Assembly (NCBI GenBank): GCA_016165875.1
Contig: JABBOT010000080.1
Span: forward strand, 49,062,032 to 49,126,031
DNA: 64,000 nucleotides
Source: Acanthopleura granulata
Taxonomy: Eukaryota; Mollusca; Polyplacophora; Chitonida; Chitonidae
Direction: 5' to 3'
Below are positions 1-12,600 of this stretch, one piece after another; positions within the stretch are counted from its first letter, which is position 1, and every line of letters starts with the position of its first letter. Under the pieces are notes generated by a model. That model saw only the letters and a program-made list of their open reading frames with translations, searched no databases and had not been told where the DNA came from. Position numbers and translations under genes: made by a program.

Positions 1-620
1 AAAGACAATGTTCTGGCGGACCCCGTTTAGACATGTATCAGGCACATTATACATTAGTGTGCATTTGGCAGACAGGTGTTCAAACTCATGTACACCGAGC
101 CTATCTGGCATCAAGTTCAGACGTATTCTTGGAACGTCTCTTAAAACGAGGGCCTGCCTTTTGTTCGTGATTCTTTGCCTGGGTCCGAAGCAAATATTTT
201 ACCGCACTACAGCGCACTAACGCTCTCGTCTGATGATAGCCAGCAACTGTTCTTAAGATTGGCGTGTGTTTTCATCTGGCGTTCAACAAGGATCGGTATT
301 AGGACCGATGTTTTTACCCTTTGTTTTAATGATCTATCCTATATAGGTTATAAAAATCACCACACAGTGTCTTTTATTTTCTGATGACAAAAACTTTAAA
401 ACTATAACAGGTTTTATCAGAGATGATAACATCTAGAGCAATAGATCATTGAACAGGAGACTGAAGCTGAATGCATCAAATTGCTTACACGTAAGAAACT
501 CTAGGTGAGACAAATGCTACGGCACTGGTCGTTCAGTATCGAATCACACAATGCTGGAATCTGCCGAGTACGACATATCCTTGTGCCTATCAATTTGACA
601 AGATTTATATAAGTCTCCGC
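1..620 (+). mobile_element. Decayed non-LTR (LINE) reverse transcriptase fragment
   Basis: Translating from about 255 gives a reverse-transcriptase core: SSGVQQGSVLGPMF (272-313), the usual SGVPQGSVLGP motif, followed about 25 codons later by LLFSDDKNF (about 370-396), a changed YADD catalytic box. In-frame stops at TAG near 337 and TAA upstream show the copy is dead. The sequence after the box (to about 620) gives pieces such as NRRLKLNASNC, like the segment after the RT palm in Jockey/CR1-type LINEs. The left end is cut by the window. No conserved gene lies in this stretch. Confidence 0.6.
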
Positions 621-1773
621 CGCATGAAACATATGGTGTTTTAATTAAGATTTTCATACAAATTGTAATTGTAGTACCGCTATATGTCACCTAGAAATTC
701 TTTTTATCATGTTCCGAACAAAGTCGCTGTACACATCTACAAAATGTATTAGCATTGCCCGCAACACTGTTTGTTTTTTTTTTACGTCAGAGACGCAGAC
801 TTTTGACAGCACACAAAATGGTGACATTGACATTTTACAATGCTGTTTGTCTAGCTTATTTGTTTGGCATTCCTGTACGTATGATTGTATACATTTATAT
901 TTACACCCAACTGTACAGCAATACGTGAGCATGCATGAATATGTACATTTGGTGTACATGTAAGCTTCTATAACTTCAGTTGTATAAACATAGATCTAGT
1001 TACATTCATTCTGTAAACCTGCGAATATTGGCTCCCTCTGTTTAGATTACATTTAGTAAAATGAAATATAGGTGTCTGACAGTGTACGATTCAACAAGAT
1101 TGCAAGGATTGATGGGAAAACCAGCATTTCTGGCATTTACCGGAACATATATACAAATGTCGCCTCAGAGTAATCCGTGTTCAAGTGTGCAACAAATATG
1201 GATTACATTGAGCGTATATCAGGCACGGATAACTTATGACTTTAATTTTGGATTTCGATGCATTATACACATATGCCAAAATTCAGTCCACATTTATGTG
1301 CACATGTGTGAGTGTACTTGTATATAAATATATAATTTTTGTAAAATTCATTAAAATAATCGGCTCTCCAACTCATATATCATGACAGATCTCTGTGGTG
1401 TGCCCACTGGAGAGTCTTGTGTCTCCTTAACACCCATAAGAACCTCTGTCCAGAATGTATGTGAGAGTCTCCGAAGTCGAATGCACAACACCTGGGATGT
1501 AAAAATAAATTCAAAACATTTTAAAAGTCAAAGAATTGACCACGCTGTACATGTAGCCTATGTAAACAACACATTTTACACACACCACACCGGTAATCCT
1601 TGGTTCCTCTCCGGTGTGTCGATGGCAGCCTGAAACATGTCACCAAATGACAGGTTCCCAGAGCGAACGTAACCGAACGCTCCCAAAGTCCCTGCAGTCA
1701 ACCGGTTTTTCTTTTTTTTTTTTTTTTTGGACAGTGTGTCCATATACATGTAGCTACAAACGTGCTCGTTTTT
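621..1773. other. Non-coding stretch, 3' flank of the EF-hand gene
   Basis: AT-rich sequence with no recognisable exon. The short open frames here (for example 709-963 and 1061-1327) have no family motif and overlap each other on both strands. It ends in a run of 18 T residues (about 1711-1728) just beyond the stop codon of the minus-strand EF-hand gene. I did not find a clear AATAAA for that gene on the minus strand. Confidence 0.4.
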
Positions 1774-2331
1774 TCATTGGTCAAACAAGAAGTTGCATCC
1801 CGCATACGTGTCATTGCTGAAGAAGTATTTATGTAAAGCCTCCAAATACTCCTTCCGACTTACAAGACCATCAGAGTCTGTATCCAAAGCAGCAAAAACC
1901 TTGTCCGATAACTTCCGGTCTGTGACTCCAAACCAGCGGTAACACATCTCAAGGTCACTGCGGGTAAAACTGTCCGATTCATCCTTCTTTATGGATTTAA
2001 ACAACAACGAAAACCCCACCTCACAGTTCAGTTGGAATTTTTCGAACTCTTCGGCGTCAGAGTAAATAAACCTCATCACAGCTATAAATCGAGGCTCGTC
2101 CAGGTTGCCATCGTCTGTCAAGGCCTCTAAAGGCTGCCACCATTTTAAAATGTCCGCCAGTGCCCCTGCCCCTTTACTGTCATCTGAAGGATGAGTCTTT
2201 CGCACATTCTCCTCGATTCGCTGGAATGCTTTCAATGTGAGATAACCAGCCTTGCATACGTCGAGGAAACGGAAAAATTTGCGATACTTTTCTTCCAGGA
2301 AGGCGGTAAATTCCATTGGCTTGCTGTTCCC
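1774..2331 (-). CDS. EF-hand calcium-binding protein (calexcitin / sarcoplasmic CaBP-like)
   Basis: A single open exon on the minus strand. The first ATG is at 2316, giving 180 residues; the stop is TGA at 1774-1776. Four EF-hand positions can be seen. The last is canonical, with loop DTDSDGLVSRKE (about residues 144-155). The third (KKDESDSFTRSD), second (TDDGNLDEPRF) and first (VCKAGYLTLKAF) are increasingly degenerate. This arrangement and length fit calexcitin and invertebrate sarcoplasmic calcium-binding proteins, which are cytosolic Ca2+ buffers or sensors. Just upstream of the ATG is a good acceptor (long pyrimidine run, then GATCCAG, exon from 2331) that would add GNSKP in frame, so this may be an internal or last exon of a gene whose first exon lies further right. 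No transmembrane or signal segment. Confidence 0.75.
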   Translation of the reverse strand, partial: GNSKPMEFTAFLEEKYRKFFRFLDVCKAGYLTLKAFQRIEENVRKTHPSDDSKGAGALADILKWWQPLEALTDDGNLDEPRFIAVMRFIYSDAEEFEKFQLNCEVGFSLLFKSIKKDESDSFTRSDLEMCYRWFGVTDRKLSDKVFAALDTDSDGLVSRKEYLEALHKYFFSNDTYAGCNFLFDQ

Positions 2332-2355
2332 CTGGATCACAAAAAAAGCAAACAA

Positions 2356-3520
2356 AAAAAAAAACAGATCTGTAATTCTTCATTCTACTGCGTCCTAAAG
2401 ATTTCAAGAAATTTCCATTGAAAGACAGGAGGTGATCTTCTGTTATTTGTTGTTTTTAATTAAGATTATTAATTCCCATTTTAATTGTATAGTTAAGTGA
2501 TCGTCATGGCTATTCCCTGATACTTTTTCAACAGACTACCCACATAGGAAGAAAATGTAAACAAATGTGTTATCCTGGCGTCAGCGTAATACACGTACCA
2601 ATGACACCGTTATTCGGAGCGCGTACGCACAAACGCTTGATCAAGTCCGCGAAAATTAAGTGTGACAAATGAGGTGATTTTATATACGGGTACGTGAAGA
2701 TATGCATGCTCCCCTTCAGATTGAAAGGCATTAGAAATGGAATGACATTTTAGATGATCGTGTTTAGAACAACTAAAATTCATACGTAGTCTAAAAGTTT
2801 AGGTTTCACGGTCGATTTCACGGTATACAATTCGCTATAAGTCGTACATGTTTCCCTTATCGTCAAGGTTTCAGCCTGCCTCATGGTTTATGATACATGT
2901 CCGGTTGCCATACGACTAGCTCCTCCACTCGTGGTACATTCAAGTGAAAAAAAAAACAAAAAAAACAGCTTCGTTTAACAGTTGTCAGCAAAAACGATCA
3001 TTACGTGCCACACGTTTATTGTTTACGTGTATTTCTACATATACATTTCAGCCGGAGAGAACTGACTTGTAAACTAGCATGAAGAAGACATACTGGTCTC
3101 GGATATTAAGATCATATTTCAACATGACGGTGTGCATTGTTCGTCCCGCTTTTCACCCAGTGGGTTTAGCGTTTGTAATATTGAACGGCTAATGTCCTTG
3201 TACTCCAGTGCTGTCTTAAAAAGCATTGCTAAGGACCTGAAAAAAAGCACCAGAGCTATTTGATCGTCCATTCTCTCTATGTACTTATTCCAACGTATAT
3301 ACTTGTGTTTTTTTTCATTCCATCAGTTTATATTTTACCCATACTTTTCTTGCTAAATAGTTTGACTAGACTGGCTGTACACTTAGGGCTGACGCGTTAA
3401 AAAAACTTTCGGAATAATTCGAACGGCCACGGAGCAGCCTAGTCAAGGCCAAATGCTGGGGAGGGCGTACATTATCCACCCCACCGACCACCCCCACCCC
3501 TCCAACCCAGGACTTTTTCT
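2356..3520. other. Intergenic or upstream-intron sequence, no gene seen
   Basis: No ORF with family motifs. It contains poly-A runs (2949-2965) and, near its end, a C-rich stretch (3476-3510). If the EF-hand gene has a further 5' exon it should lie in or beyond this stretch on the minus strand, but I could not identify it. Confidence 0.35.
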
Positions 3521-3524
3521 GTCT

Positions 3525-3855
3525 CTGACTTTGGTGTCATGATTAGTAACCTCGGCATGGCGTGTCAGTGAGGCTGTGTGTCTGAGTTTGGTATCATGAT
3601 TAGTAATCTCGGCATGACGCGTCAGTAATGCTTTGTGTCTGACTTTGGTGTCTATCCAAGTGACCTCGGCTTGGCGTGTCAGTGATGCTGTGTGTCTGAG
3701 TTCGGTGTTATGCCTAGTGATCCTGGCTTGGCGTGTCAGTGATGCTGTGTGTCTGAGTTCGGTGTTATGCCTAGTGATCTCGGCATGGCGTGTCAGTGAT
3801 GCTGTGTGTCTGAGTTCGGTGTTATGCCTAGTGATCTCGACATGGCTTGTATTAA
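3525..3855. repeat. 57-bp minisatellite, about 6 copies
   Basis: Units follow the pattern CTCGGCATGGCGTGTCAGTG ... TGTGTGTCTGAGTTCGGTGT ... GCCTAGTGAT, period 57 bp. The right-hand copies are almost identical and the left-hand copies diverged. Because 57 is a multiple of three, an open frame of 76 codons (3633-3863) repeats a 19-residue block; I regard it as a by-product of the repeat. Confidence 0.85.
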
Positions 3856-3859
3856 ATCA

Positions 3860-5585
3860 GTAATGTACATGTTATATATTCCTGGTTCTATGTTAGATAA
3901 GTAGACGTATATATCCACATGGAGGATTATGGCGCGGCGGGTTTCTTTCTTGTGAAAGCTGATGCAAACTTCCTGCATGTGTTAGCTGGCTTTACGCCTG
4001 GTACAGGGTCTTAAGTGCGTGTCTGTCTATTAGGGATGGACCAAGTTTACAGGGCTATATGTGTACACAGGCGCAGCCGGAGTATGTAGGTTACATATAT
4101 ATATATATATATATATAGGCCTATATATGCTTAACTTTGTTTTACTCACACATGGATGTGTTCATGACTTGATATCGGCATATGCAGGCATGTACAAGCG
4201 TCAAATCAGCGCTGAAGGTAAATGATTACAGGAGTGCCTTATAAGCTCTCTCCGCACGTGTCTATGAAAACATAATCTAATGCACATACCATATTGTCCA
4301 AGTTAGAGACACCTTGAGAAGTTTATCCTGTCAGAAAACGGTCCCCTTGTTGTAGCTCTATCAACGCATGCACATATGTGGCTATACATGAGCCTTACAG
4401 CGGCCTGTTACACACGCTGTGTGCAGCCAATGTGCTCTGTATACGCCATCACGTCAACCTATGAATCAATGGTCACGCATGATATCACATTGCCAGGCGT
4501 CCGCAGACGTGTACGTAGGCCCTCAAACGTAACAGCCACAACAGTCAGGTCATAGCGATTATTGTGATATGTAGGCTTTGTGGTCATCAACCGTTAATTG
4601 TTAGGACAAATACGAACATTTAATTATAAGACCTAAACAAAGAAGCGATCCGAATGCAGACAATCCACGATTGATCTCCTGTACTGAATGCTCTATGCTG
4701 ATCCCAGTCTGTTAGGAGAGAAGCCTATATGAAGGCATTTTACCCGTAACATAAAGATCTGATCGTATACGACAGGTGTTGCTTGACAGGCAATTCAATT
4801 TTTTATACACAGGCCTCGCGTGGCCTGGTGTAGATATGTACGCTGATATAGACTGTATACACTAGAGCATTTACCTGTACAATGTGCATGAAGCATCAAA
4901 ACCATTTATGATTCAACTGCGGGGACAAACATCAAAGGCTATAAAGAAGGTATATCTGTATACACATAGACAGAATGTTATGTACTAAATTGAACCGTGG
5001 AAGTATGGGTGGCAGAGAAAATGACTGTCCGTCGACAGACCTACCTATAGCCGCCTTCGTGTACACAGCCTTTCACTCTATCAATATAATCGTGCATGTA
5101 TGATAGTCCTATCGTTACCGTGGTATGTATAACAGCTGGCTATAGGAAATGCAACCCGATTCCTTTCTCCTCGAAATCGGGTCATCTACTGTGGCAACCC
5201 ACGCACGTATTCCGGGCTGGCAATATAATACAACGCAAGTGTGCATCGGAAAGTATTGTTATTCACAATGAGTTAAAAACCTATCTTCTAATGTCTTTTG
5301 TCAGCATTCGGTTTATTTCTGAGGTCAAGATAAAAATGCTTTTACATTTCATATTTTTGAAATATCTTTACTACTTGTGTTCGCCGTGAATTATACAATC
5401 TGACTATAAATCACGTCGCCATGAAAGAAAACCACAAAAAACTGCCCAAGAGCACCAAAACCTTGTGTTGAGTCAATGGGCCGGTCACAGGAGTCAGATT
5501 AATCATATCAATGACTGCAAAAGCGACTCATTAACCAGCCTTTGTTAGGCTGCACACCCAATATGACTCATTACCAAGCCATAGA
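3860..5585. other. Intergenic stretch with an (AT)n microsatellite
   Basis: No gene seen. A pure AT dinucleotide run lies at 4095-4117. The 97-codon frame at 5096-5389 has no recognisable motif and ends in a hydrophobic AT-rich tail; not supported as a gene. Confidence 0.4.
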
Positions 5586-5589
5586 TGAA

Positions 5590-6045
5590 CAAATGCACAC
5601 TAACAACGGCTCAGACCCAAACCGTTGATGGGCAACTGGACAGCCCTAATGACAGTCTCAAGCCGCTGATGGACAACTGGACAGCCCTAATGACAGTCTC
5701 AAGCCGCTGATGGACAACTGGACAGCCCTAATGACAGTCTCAATCCGCTGATGGACAACTGGGCATCCCTAATGACAGTTCCAAGTCGTTGATTGACAAC
5801 TGGACAGCCCTAATGACAGTTCCAAGTCGTTGATTGACAACTGGTCACCTCTAATGACAGTTCCAAGTCGTTGATTGACAACTGGTCACCTCTAATGACA
5901 GTTCCAAGTCGTTGATTGACAACTGGTCACCTCTAATGACAGTTCCAAGTCGTTGATTGACAACTGGTCACCTCTAATGACAGTTCCAAGTCGTTGATTG
6001 ACAACTGGTCACCTCTAATGACAGTTCCAAACCACTGATGACGAA
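5590..6045. repeat. 41-bp minisatellite, about 11 copies
   Basis: The unit core is GTTGATTGACAACTGG followed by a variable middle and CTAATGACAG, with period 41 bp. The first four copies carry CCGCTGATGGACAACTGG and the later ones GTTGATTGACAACTGG, so two sub-families are arranged in blocks, with the last five copies nearly identical (recent expansion). Confidence 0.9.
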
Positions 6046-6049
6046 TTCT

Positions 6050-7370
6050 GAAAACTCATGCAGTCTCTATCCGTGAAACACTGTTAAACTCAACTTTTTG
6101 GTTTAATTTTTTATTCTGAGTGCAACTATGTCTACGTATTTATGATTAAAGGAATTCAACCAATTCTGGATCAAGCCTCTAGTACTTGATTATGTTAAAC
6201 ATGGAATATAATATGACATTTTGTATCCCAGGGTAACTCTGGCAAGAGCTAGCATTCGTCTTCCCAGTGTTAATCCCCAAGCATGCAGCGATCAATTCCA
6301 TGAACTTGTTTGGACTTGATCAGCAGATTGTTCTGACTGGTCGTTTATGACGGAAATACGAGAAAATGAAATGTAGGACACAAACAGCGTCACTTTTACC
6401 CCAGGGATAAATCGGTGTGTAAATATTATCAGAGGTTAGCAGGGATTTCACCACTTCTTACATCCACGCGTGTGTCAAATTACACGTTCAGGCCAGCTGC
6501 CTGCAACAATAGCGCCAGATATCTACCAGGGGCAAACCGGTTGTATGTCATCCAAATGCCCTAAATAATCTTCCTCTTTCGACACTCTACATATATATAC
6601 ACACAAGTTTCAAGGATAAATTGTATGCAACGTCTCAAACTAAGTTTATGAGTAATTCATCAAACACTTGTAAAATTCATTACAAGTAATTTTCATAACT
6701 TTAGCTAATGTTAGTTTCAGTCGTTTAGAAAAAATAATCTGTACATGTGTAAATTTCTGGTTTTTTTTTCCCTTTCAAATCATACGTGTACACATTTTCA
6801 TTGCTTTGCTATTCTACTGGTCAGCCAGTACCACAGAGAAATGCTAGCTGGCTGTAGTCTGTATACCATACACTGCTTGAAGCGGCAGTGTTTATTAAAA
6901 CTCATCCCGCTTACTTCATACTGGAGTCTTTCTACGTCGGAGCCAAGAATGGATTACTTGCTTTAAGGTTTAAGGGTGGATTGAACCGGAAGTAAACCCG
7001 GGAAAACCACCACCCTCCGCCATTTATCTGACAATCCTTCTCACATGTGCACAAAAACTTCAATTCGATCTTCCCGAATTCCTCCCTGAGAACAATTGGT
7101 AGAAGGGTCGCCTTATACCCATAGATTGTCAAAATGACAAATTAATCTTGTCAGCAATTGCAAAACGAACAAACAAGCAAATGAATGTGACAACGATGTG
7201 ACATGCGTTGTACAATGGAGTAGGGCTGGTTGGACTTTGGAGTTAACTATATGATATCAAGATATACGCATGATGTAAAAGAATACAGCACAGAGTAAAA
7301 CCAGTGCACCGGTGACAGTGTGATTGTTGGCAGATGTTCACACGTTACAAGTGAAATCCGGCCTATTGTC
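6050..7370. other. Intergenic stretch, possible SINE remnant near 6960-7110
   Basis: No gene seen. At 6965-7110 the minus strand reads GGTGGTTTTCCCGGGTTTAC, which resembles the central block of the tRNA-derived SINEs found elsewhere in the window, but the head and tail are missing, so the assignment is weak. Confidence 0.3.
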
Positions 7371-7774
7371 AGTATAGCTCAGTTGGTATTTTGTTCTAAC
7401 AGTTTGCGTAAGAGTTTAAGAAGTAGCAACTTACACCCCGCTAGCACCCTGGGTGAAGTCTACGTGTACCCAGAGAATGCCAAAGTCTAGTAGATCAGAT
7501 GATAGGTTTGACGTAATACAAGTAGTAGTGTAACTCCGAAAAACGAATGCTTCATTTTGACTCATTATTTGAACAATTTAGCTTCCCATCATCCGGACTG
7601 ATGATGGCACTCCTGATTATGGCAAAATAAATTGTTGAAATAATTAAAATGGCGGTTTCGCCTTCCGGAATTACACTACTTATGTATTACGAGAATGCCA
7701 AAGTCCGAAAAAGTGAAACAGGAACAGATTTCTTTCCTTCCAGCGCCATTTTCCTGATGACATTTGTGGAAGTC

Positions 7775-7980
7775 CAATAGGTCGCAGGCTCGAATCTAAC
7801 TGTCTCCTGGCAGAAGAGATTTTGAGCTTTCGCGTCATGTACAGTAGGTCGCGGGTTCAACTTCACTTGTTGCTGGCAGATGAGATTTGCGGCTTTTGCC
7901 ATATGTACTGTTGGCCGCACGTTCAAATCTTTTTCTTGCTGGCAGTTGAGATTTGCGGCAATTGTCGGATGTTCTCCAGC
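7775..7980 (+). repeat. Three tandem 66-bp units with tRNA B-box-like cores
   Basis: Three head-to-tail copies begin GTCGCAGGCTCGAATC (7781), GTCGCGGGTTCAACTTC (7848) and GCCGCACGTTCAAATC (7914), each continuing with a CTGGCAGA(T/A)GAGATTT block. The GGTTCAA cores look like the internal B box of RNA polymerase III promoters. The unit probably derives from the head of a tRNA-like SINE. A tRNA-like A-box (TATAGCTCAGTTGGTA) lies at 7375-7390, but no complete tRNA can be folded. Confidence 0.6.
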
Positions 7981-9617
7981 CACTTGGTCAGCCATGTCCC
8001 GGGTAAACTTTTCATGGCATGTGGCACCGGCCGCAAAAATTGTCAGCTGTATCTTGCCAGGTGCGGCTTTATCCGGATTCTTCCAATGATAACCCTGACA
8101 GCGGCTATATAATTTGGGAGTGTTCCTTTGGAGGACTGAAAAAAGCCACTATATTTGCGAGACAGTTCCATAATTCAACACCAAGCAAAGCAATTAATGT
8201 TTTGAGACATTAGTTCAGCGCATAGGAGTCATATACAGCTGAACGCAGTGCAAAAATGTTGAGGTAATTCGACAAAAACAATTCTTTTAAATTTCATATT
8301 GGTGTACAATTTAACGTTTTAAATAAAACATAGATAAAACTAAAACTGACTGTCCCTTAAGGACACCCGTTTCCTTGGACTTATGAGGGTAATTGCACCA
8401 TAGGATACAGTTATTAGGACAGTTGACGCGATGCGAGCAGCTTTCTTCAATCTGAACCTATATCATGATCAACTTGCACAGACATCAGTTCATCTCACAC
8501 GATACCACGTGATCACGATGACGTCAGGAGAAACACAGTTCAGGCCTCCCATTAGGCCTCCCCTTCTTGTAGCGGGCATATTCAGGATGTCCGATCAAAC
8601 CGTTAGACTTTCAGAACCGTTAGACTTTAAAAATTCAGAACAATGTATCCTCGCTTAACGCAGCTTGCTATGCGACAGTGAAAATTATTTTCCTCGCAGG
8701 TTGAATTTTAATTGGAAATTGTTGAAATTATTTTCGGAATGAGAAGAGATTAATTTCCCCGAGAGTTTGAAGCTAGTTTTGAATCTGGCAGAAATGAATA
8801 ACTAAAATATAACTGCATTATGAAAAGATGTGGAAAATTTATAGAATAAATCAAAATTTGACTGTCTGTATGCCCCATAATCCATTAATCATTTGCTTTG
8901 AATTATTGCTTTTTTATTGTTATTGTAATTTTTTGTTTGGAAATGGTTCTGTTTTGTTGGTTATAAACATATATGTGAATTTTATGTGTCGCTAAAGTAA
9001 AGTTACCTATTTGTTTCGTAATTGCCCAAAAGAGATTGTCGAAAAATAAGACTGTAAACAATCTTGAGTATTGAAAGCTTTATTTGATACACTGACAATA
9101 CCTGTACACCTATTTTAAGTACATTGGGGTGGGCATAAAAATCCACCACTTGGGGAATATTGTCCATCCAGTATATTTATTTGTTACTCATCAGTTCAGG
9201 TAAATGGTTGTGTGAAAGCATAATGTTACATGGGCGGGTTTAGTTTATCGAACCGCAGGAGAAGAGGCGTGTATGGGAACAATAGACAAACCTCCACACA
9301 TGGTGCAATGGCTGGCCAGAGCATAACATGGTAACACCTTGCGCATTGTGCCTTTGAAACATAGAAAACATTGTGCTAATGTGTGCGGAATGGCTTCACA
9401 ATGCCCTGAGGCGCCGTTGATGACATTTCGCCACAGTCAAACACGGAGACAGTTGCTCTGTTGAAGGGCTGACTGATGCTGAGAACTGGCATTAATTCTC
9501 TTTGAAGACGACTCACTAAAGTGGTTATGCGTTCAGTGGTTCATTCGATTAGGCAACTTTAACCAAATGTTGAGCTGAGTCAGCATTGTAATTTGTTTGG
9601 ATGGTAGAGGGGTAAAG
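7981..9617. other. Upstream region of the TRPC gene
   Basis: No coding exon recognised. It should hold the promoter and 5' leader of the channel gene that starts at 9618, but no clear TATA box or initiator was found. The last bases before the start contain a four-codon upstream ORF (ATG at 9601, TAA at 9613-9615). Confidence 0.4.
9601..9615 (+). promoter_or_regulatory. Minimal upstream ORF before the TRPC start codon
   Basis: ATG GTA GAG GGG TAA, a different frame from the main ORF, ends two bases before the TRPC ATG at 9618. If it is in the mature leader, ribosomes would have to leak past it or reinitiate almost at once. Whether it is transcribed is not shown by sequence. Confidence 0.4.
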
Positions 9618-12600
9618 ATGTCGGTTGACAAGGACTTCGAAACCCGCCAGAGGCTGGTGGAGGCCCGACTACAGGCCGACTCCTCCGATGCAGAGAGGCA
9701 GTTTCTCGAGGCCGCAGAACTAGGGGATATCGACAAGTTAAAGGAAGTTCTAGAATCCGGTGCTGTTGGTGTTGAGGTGGTCAACCTTTCCGGACGCACA
9801 GCCCTAGAGCTTGCCGTCGATGCCAATAATGTGGACATCGTGGAATATCTGCTGCCGAAATGCTCGGGGGAAACTGTCCACAGGGCGTTATTGTGTTCCG
9901 TGCAGGAAGACAGGAACTTCATTTTTGAGCTGATAATTCAGCACCCTCAGTATTCAGAAGCAACCAGTCCCTCAGTGACCAGTGATAAAGAAGACGAAAA
10001 CGGACAACCCTATCAGAACTGGAGATGTGTTCCAGAAGCCAAAGGGGATACCAAACCGAAGGCAGCAGCACTCTTACGAGAAGCACTCATTTTGGCTGCC
10101 ATGGAGTGTAACTTTGCAATCGTTCGAACACTTGTCCTGAAAAAGGCCTTCATAGAGCCCCCGCATGATTACTTCTGCATGTGTGTACCATGCGAGTCGA
10201 AGAAATCAGAGGACATGATGTCCTACACGAAACAACGACTGAGCACATTCAAAGCCCTGGCGAGTCCCGCTCACATCTGCGTCACGGAAAAAGATCCCGT
10301 TATAGCGGCCTTTCTGCTGAGCAACAAGTTCAAAAAGCTCAGCGAAATTGAAATCGAATACAAGGCAAGTTTAACATCAGGACAAAAATGCCATGTTGAT
10401 AGGATGTGGGAACATTGGCGTCCTGAAAAGTAGGGAGAAGTTCGACTTTCTGTTGATTGCTTCTTTGTGTGTGCGGGTGATACACTCTCACATTTTGTAA
10501 TCACACAGCCAGAAATGTAAGAGTATAAACAGTTACACTGAGTGTGACAGTTAAATACACAGTTATATTCCGTTCCAGAAATTATCACGATTTAAAACAG
10601 TTTACGACAAAGGCTTCTTGCGAAAAATAAATCATGTAGAGACAAGCGGTACATGTTCACCTGTCAGTGACTCCTTTTCTCCCCGCTAGTCTTCTGATAT
10701 ATATTTATAACCACTTTACAGCAACCACCAGGCACAAAGCCAGTTTCATATCCTCTTGAATGTGCTCATTGAGACGTTAATTTAATACGCATTGAATACA
10801 ATTACTAGTTTTTCTTGTAGCAAACGTACCTAGAGCTGGATCAGCAGTGCCAGCAGTTCGCCATCGACCTAATCGCCGAGTGCAGGAGCTCTGTGGAAGT
10901 GTCCACTGTGCTCAGCGGACGGACGACGGCTTTGGACGACGATTTGGACGAGGACTCGAATGAGGAGGACGACATACTGCCTCTGTTGAAGGTGGCCATG
11001 AGTCTCAATCAGAAGAAGGTGAGGTCACACCACCCCATGAACACATCTGAACCAAACAAACCCCGTATTCATACACCTCTTACAGTTTTATATTAGCCAT
11101 ATACGTAAAGATGCAGAGGAACTTTTTATGTTAATTAACAAATCCTTAAAATCCACTTTTTCCCCTGATATATCTGCCAATACATATTTAAATGACATTC
11201 TAAAGAATTAATCAAATATTATCCACTTGACTAATTCGGATCATAACTTTGAACAATTCTCTAACCGTCTTATGGTGATTGCTGTACTTGGCATACATGC
11301 ATGGTAAAGAAAATTCTCAAAAGTAAATACGAACCCTGTTGCTTTGTGACAGAAGCTTTGTTAGTGCATGTAGAAGGGCGGTGATTTACTTCGGCCACAT
11401 TTCTTCGAGCAACAAAAATCTACTAGATAAATAAATAAAGGAATTCTTGTTGGAAAAAATACTAATCAAGATACTTCAGTAAAATCAGTTGCAACAATAT
11501 TTAAGTATTTTTCACACGTTATAACTTTCAGCATTTCAGGGAATCTTTTTGAATAGTTGCAAGAAATTCTAGTTTAAGACCTCCGTGCTTGAGCCAAATA
11601 CGACTTCCAATGATTCCACGAAGTCTGTTTTCGTTTTAGGTAAAAGAAGTAGTGTAAACCATCAAAATGAATCATGTCTAAGTCTTCTGGTATAGTGTAT
11701 GAATCCTGCAATGTCTGCCAAATCATTTACTAGCCCGCTGATTATACATTCTATTGTAGTACTGTTGTCTATTATTGTTGGTTTGTATGACGTCTACGTC
11801 GCCCAGGTGTCGTTCAGCCGAATTTCTGATCGAATCTACCCGAACAGATTAGTATCCCTGATCTCTGTTGGTTTCGGTTTCAGTTTGTCGCTCACGCCAG
11901 CTGTCAGGCACAAGTAGCCCAGCTGTGGTTCAGCGGTGTCCCTGTTCTTCGATACCTGAACAGATTCTCTTACTTGATGGCGGCCATACCTGCCGGTATT
12001 ATTCTGGTTCCTCTACTCTCTATTGTCTACCTGGTGGCCCCCTGGACCAAGGTAACCCTTGTAGTCTATTATGCCAAAGAAAATATAATATCTACACCCC
12101 GTGAAGAAAATGCTGTAGTCGGGCCTCATTTCCATGCACTTTCAGAGAGATTGGTAGAAGTATGAAGCCTCGGCACAAGACCCCCCCCCCTAAGTTTCCA
12201 TCTACAAGTAATCGTGAGGTTATTGTTTCCACCTTTACATACATTATTTATTATAATGGATTTTCCCTCCTCGTACGGTGAACAGGTGGCCACGATCCTG
12301 AACACACCCATCATGCGCTTCCTCAGCTTCACCTGTTCCTACCTGACCTTCCTGATCTTAGTGATGATAGCCAAGCTTAATCTGGGCATGAGCATGGAAG
12401 GGATTGGCTGTGACAACATGAGCTCCACACAACAGTTTGCCTTCCTCCTGCTTATGTTCTGGGTCTTAGGTGAGTAGGACTACTTTATTGATTCACGATT
12501 CCGAACCGCTGTTACACGATGTGTGAGTTCAAATCCCGCCTTAGATAGGGAATTTATTACTTCTCTCATTATGTTTCTTGTCGGGACCTTGGGGACCGCC

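Noticed and set aside
9533..9922. 129-codon minus-strand frame
   Set aside because: Antisense to the ankyrin-coding first exon of the TRPC gene; Ser/Thr-rich composition typical of a shadow frame.
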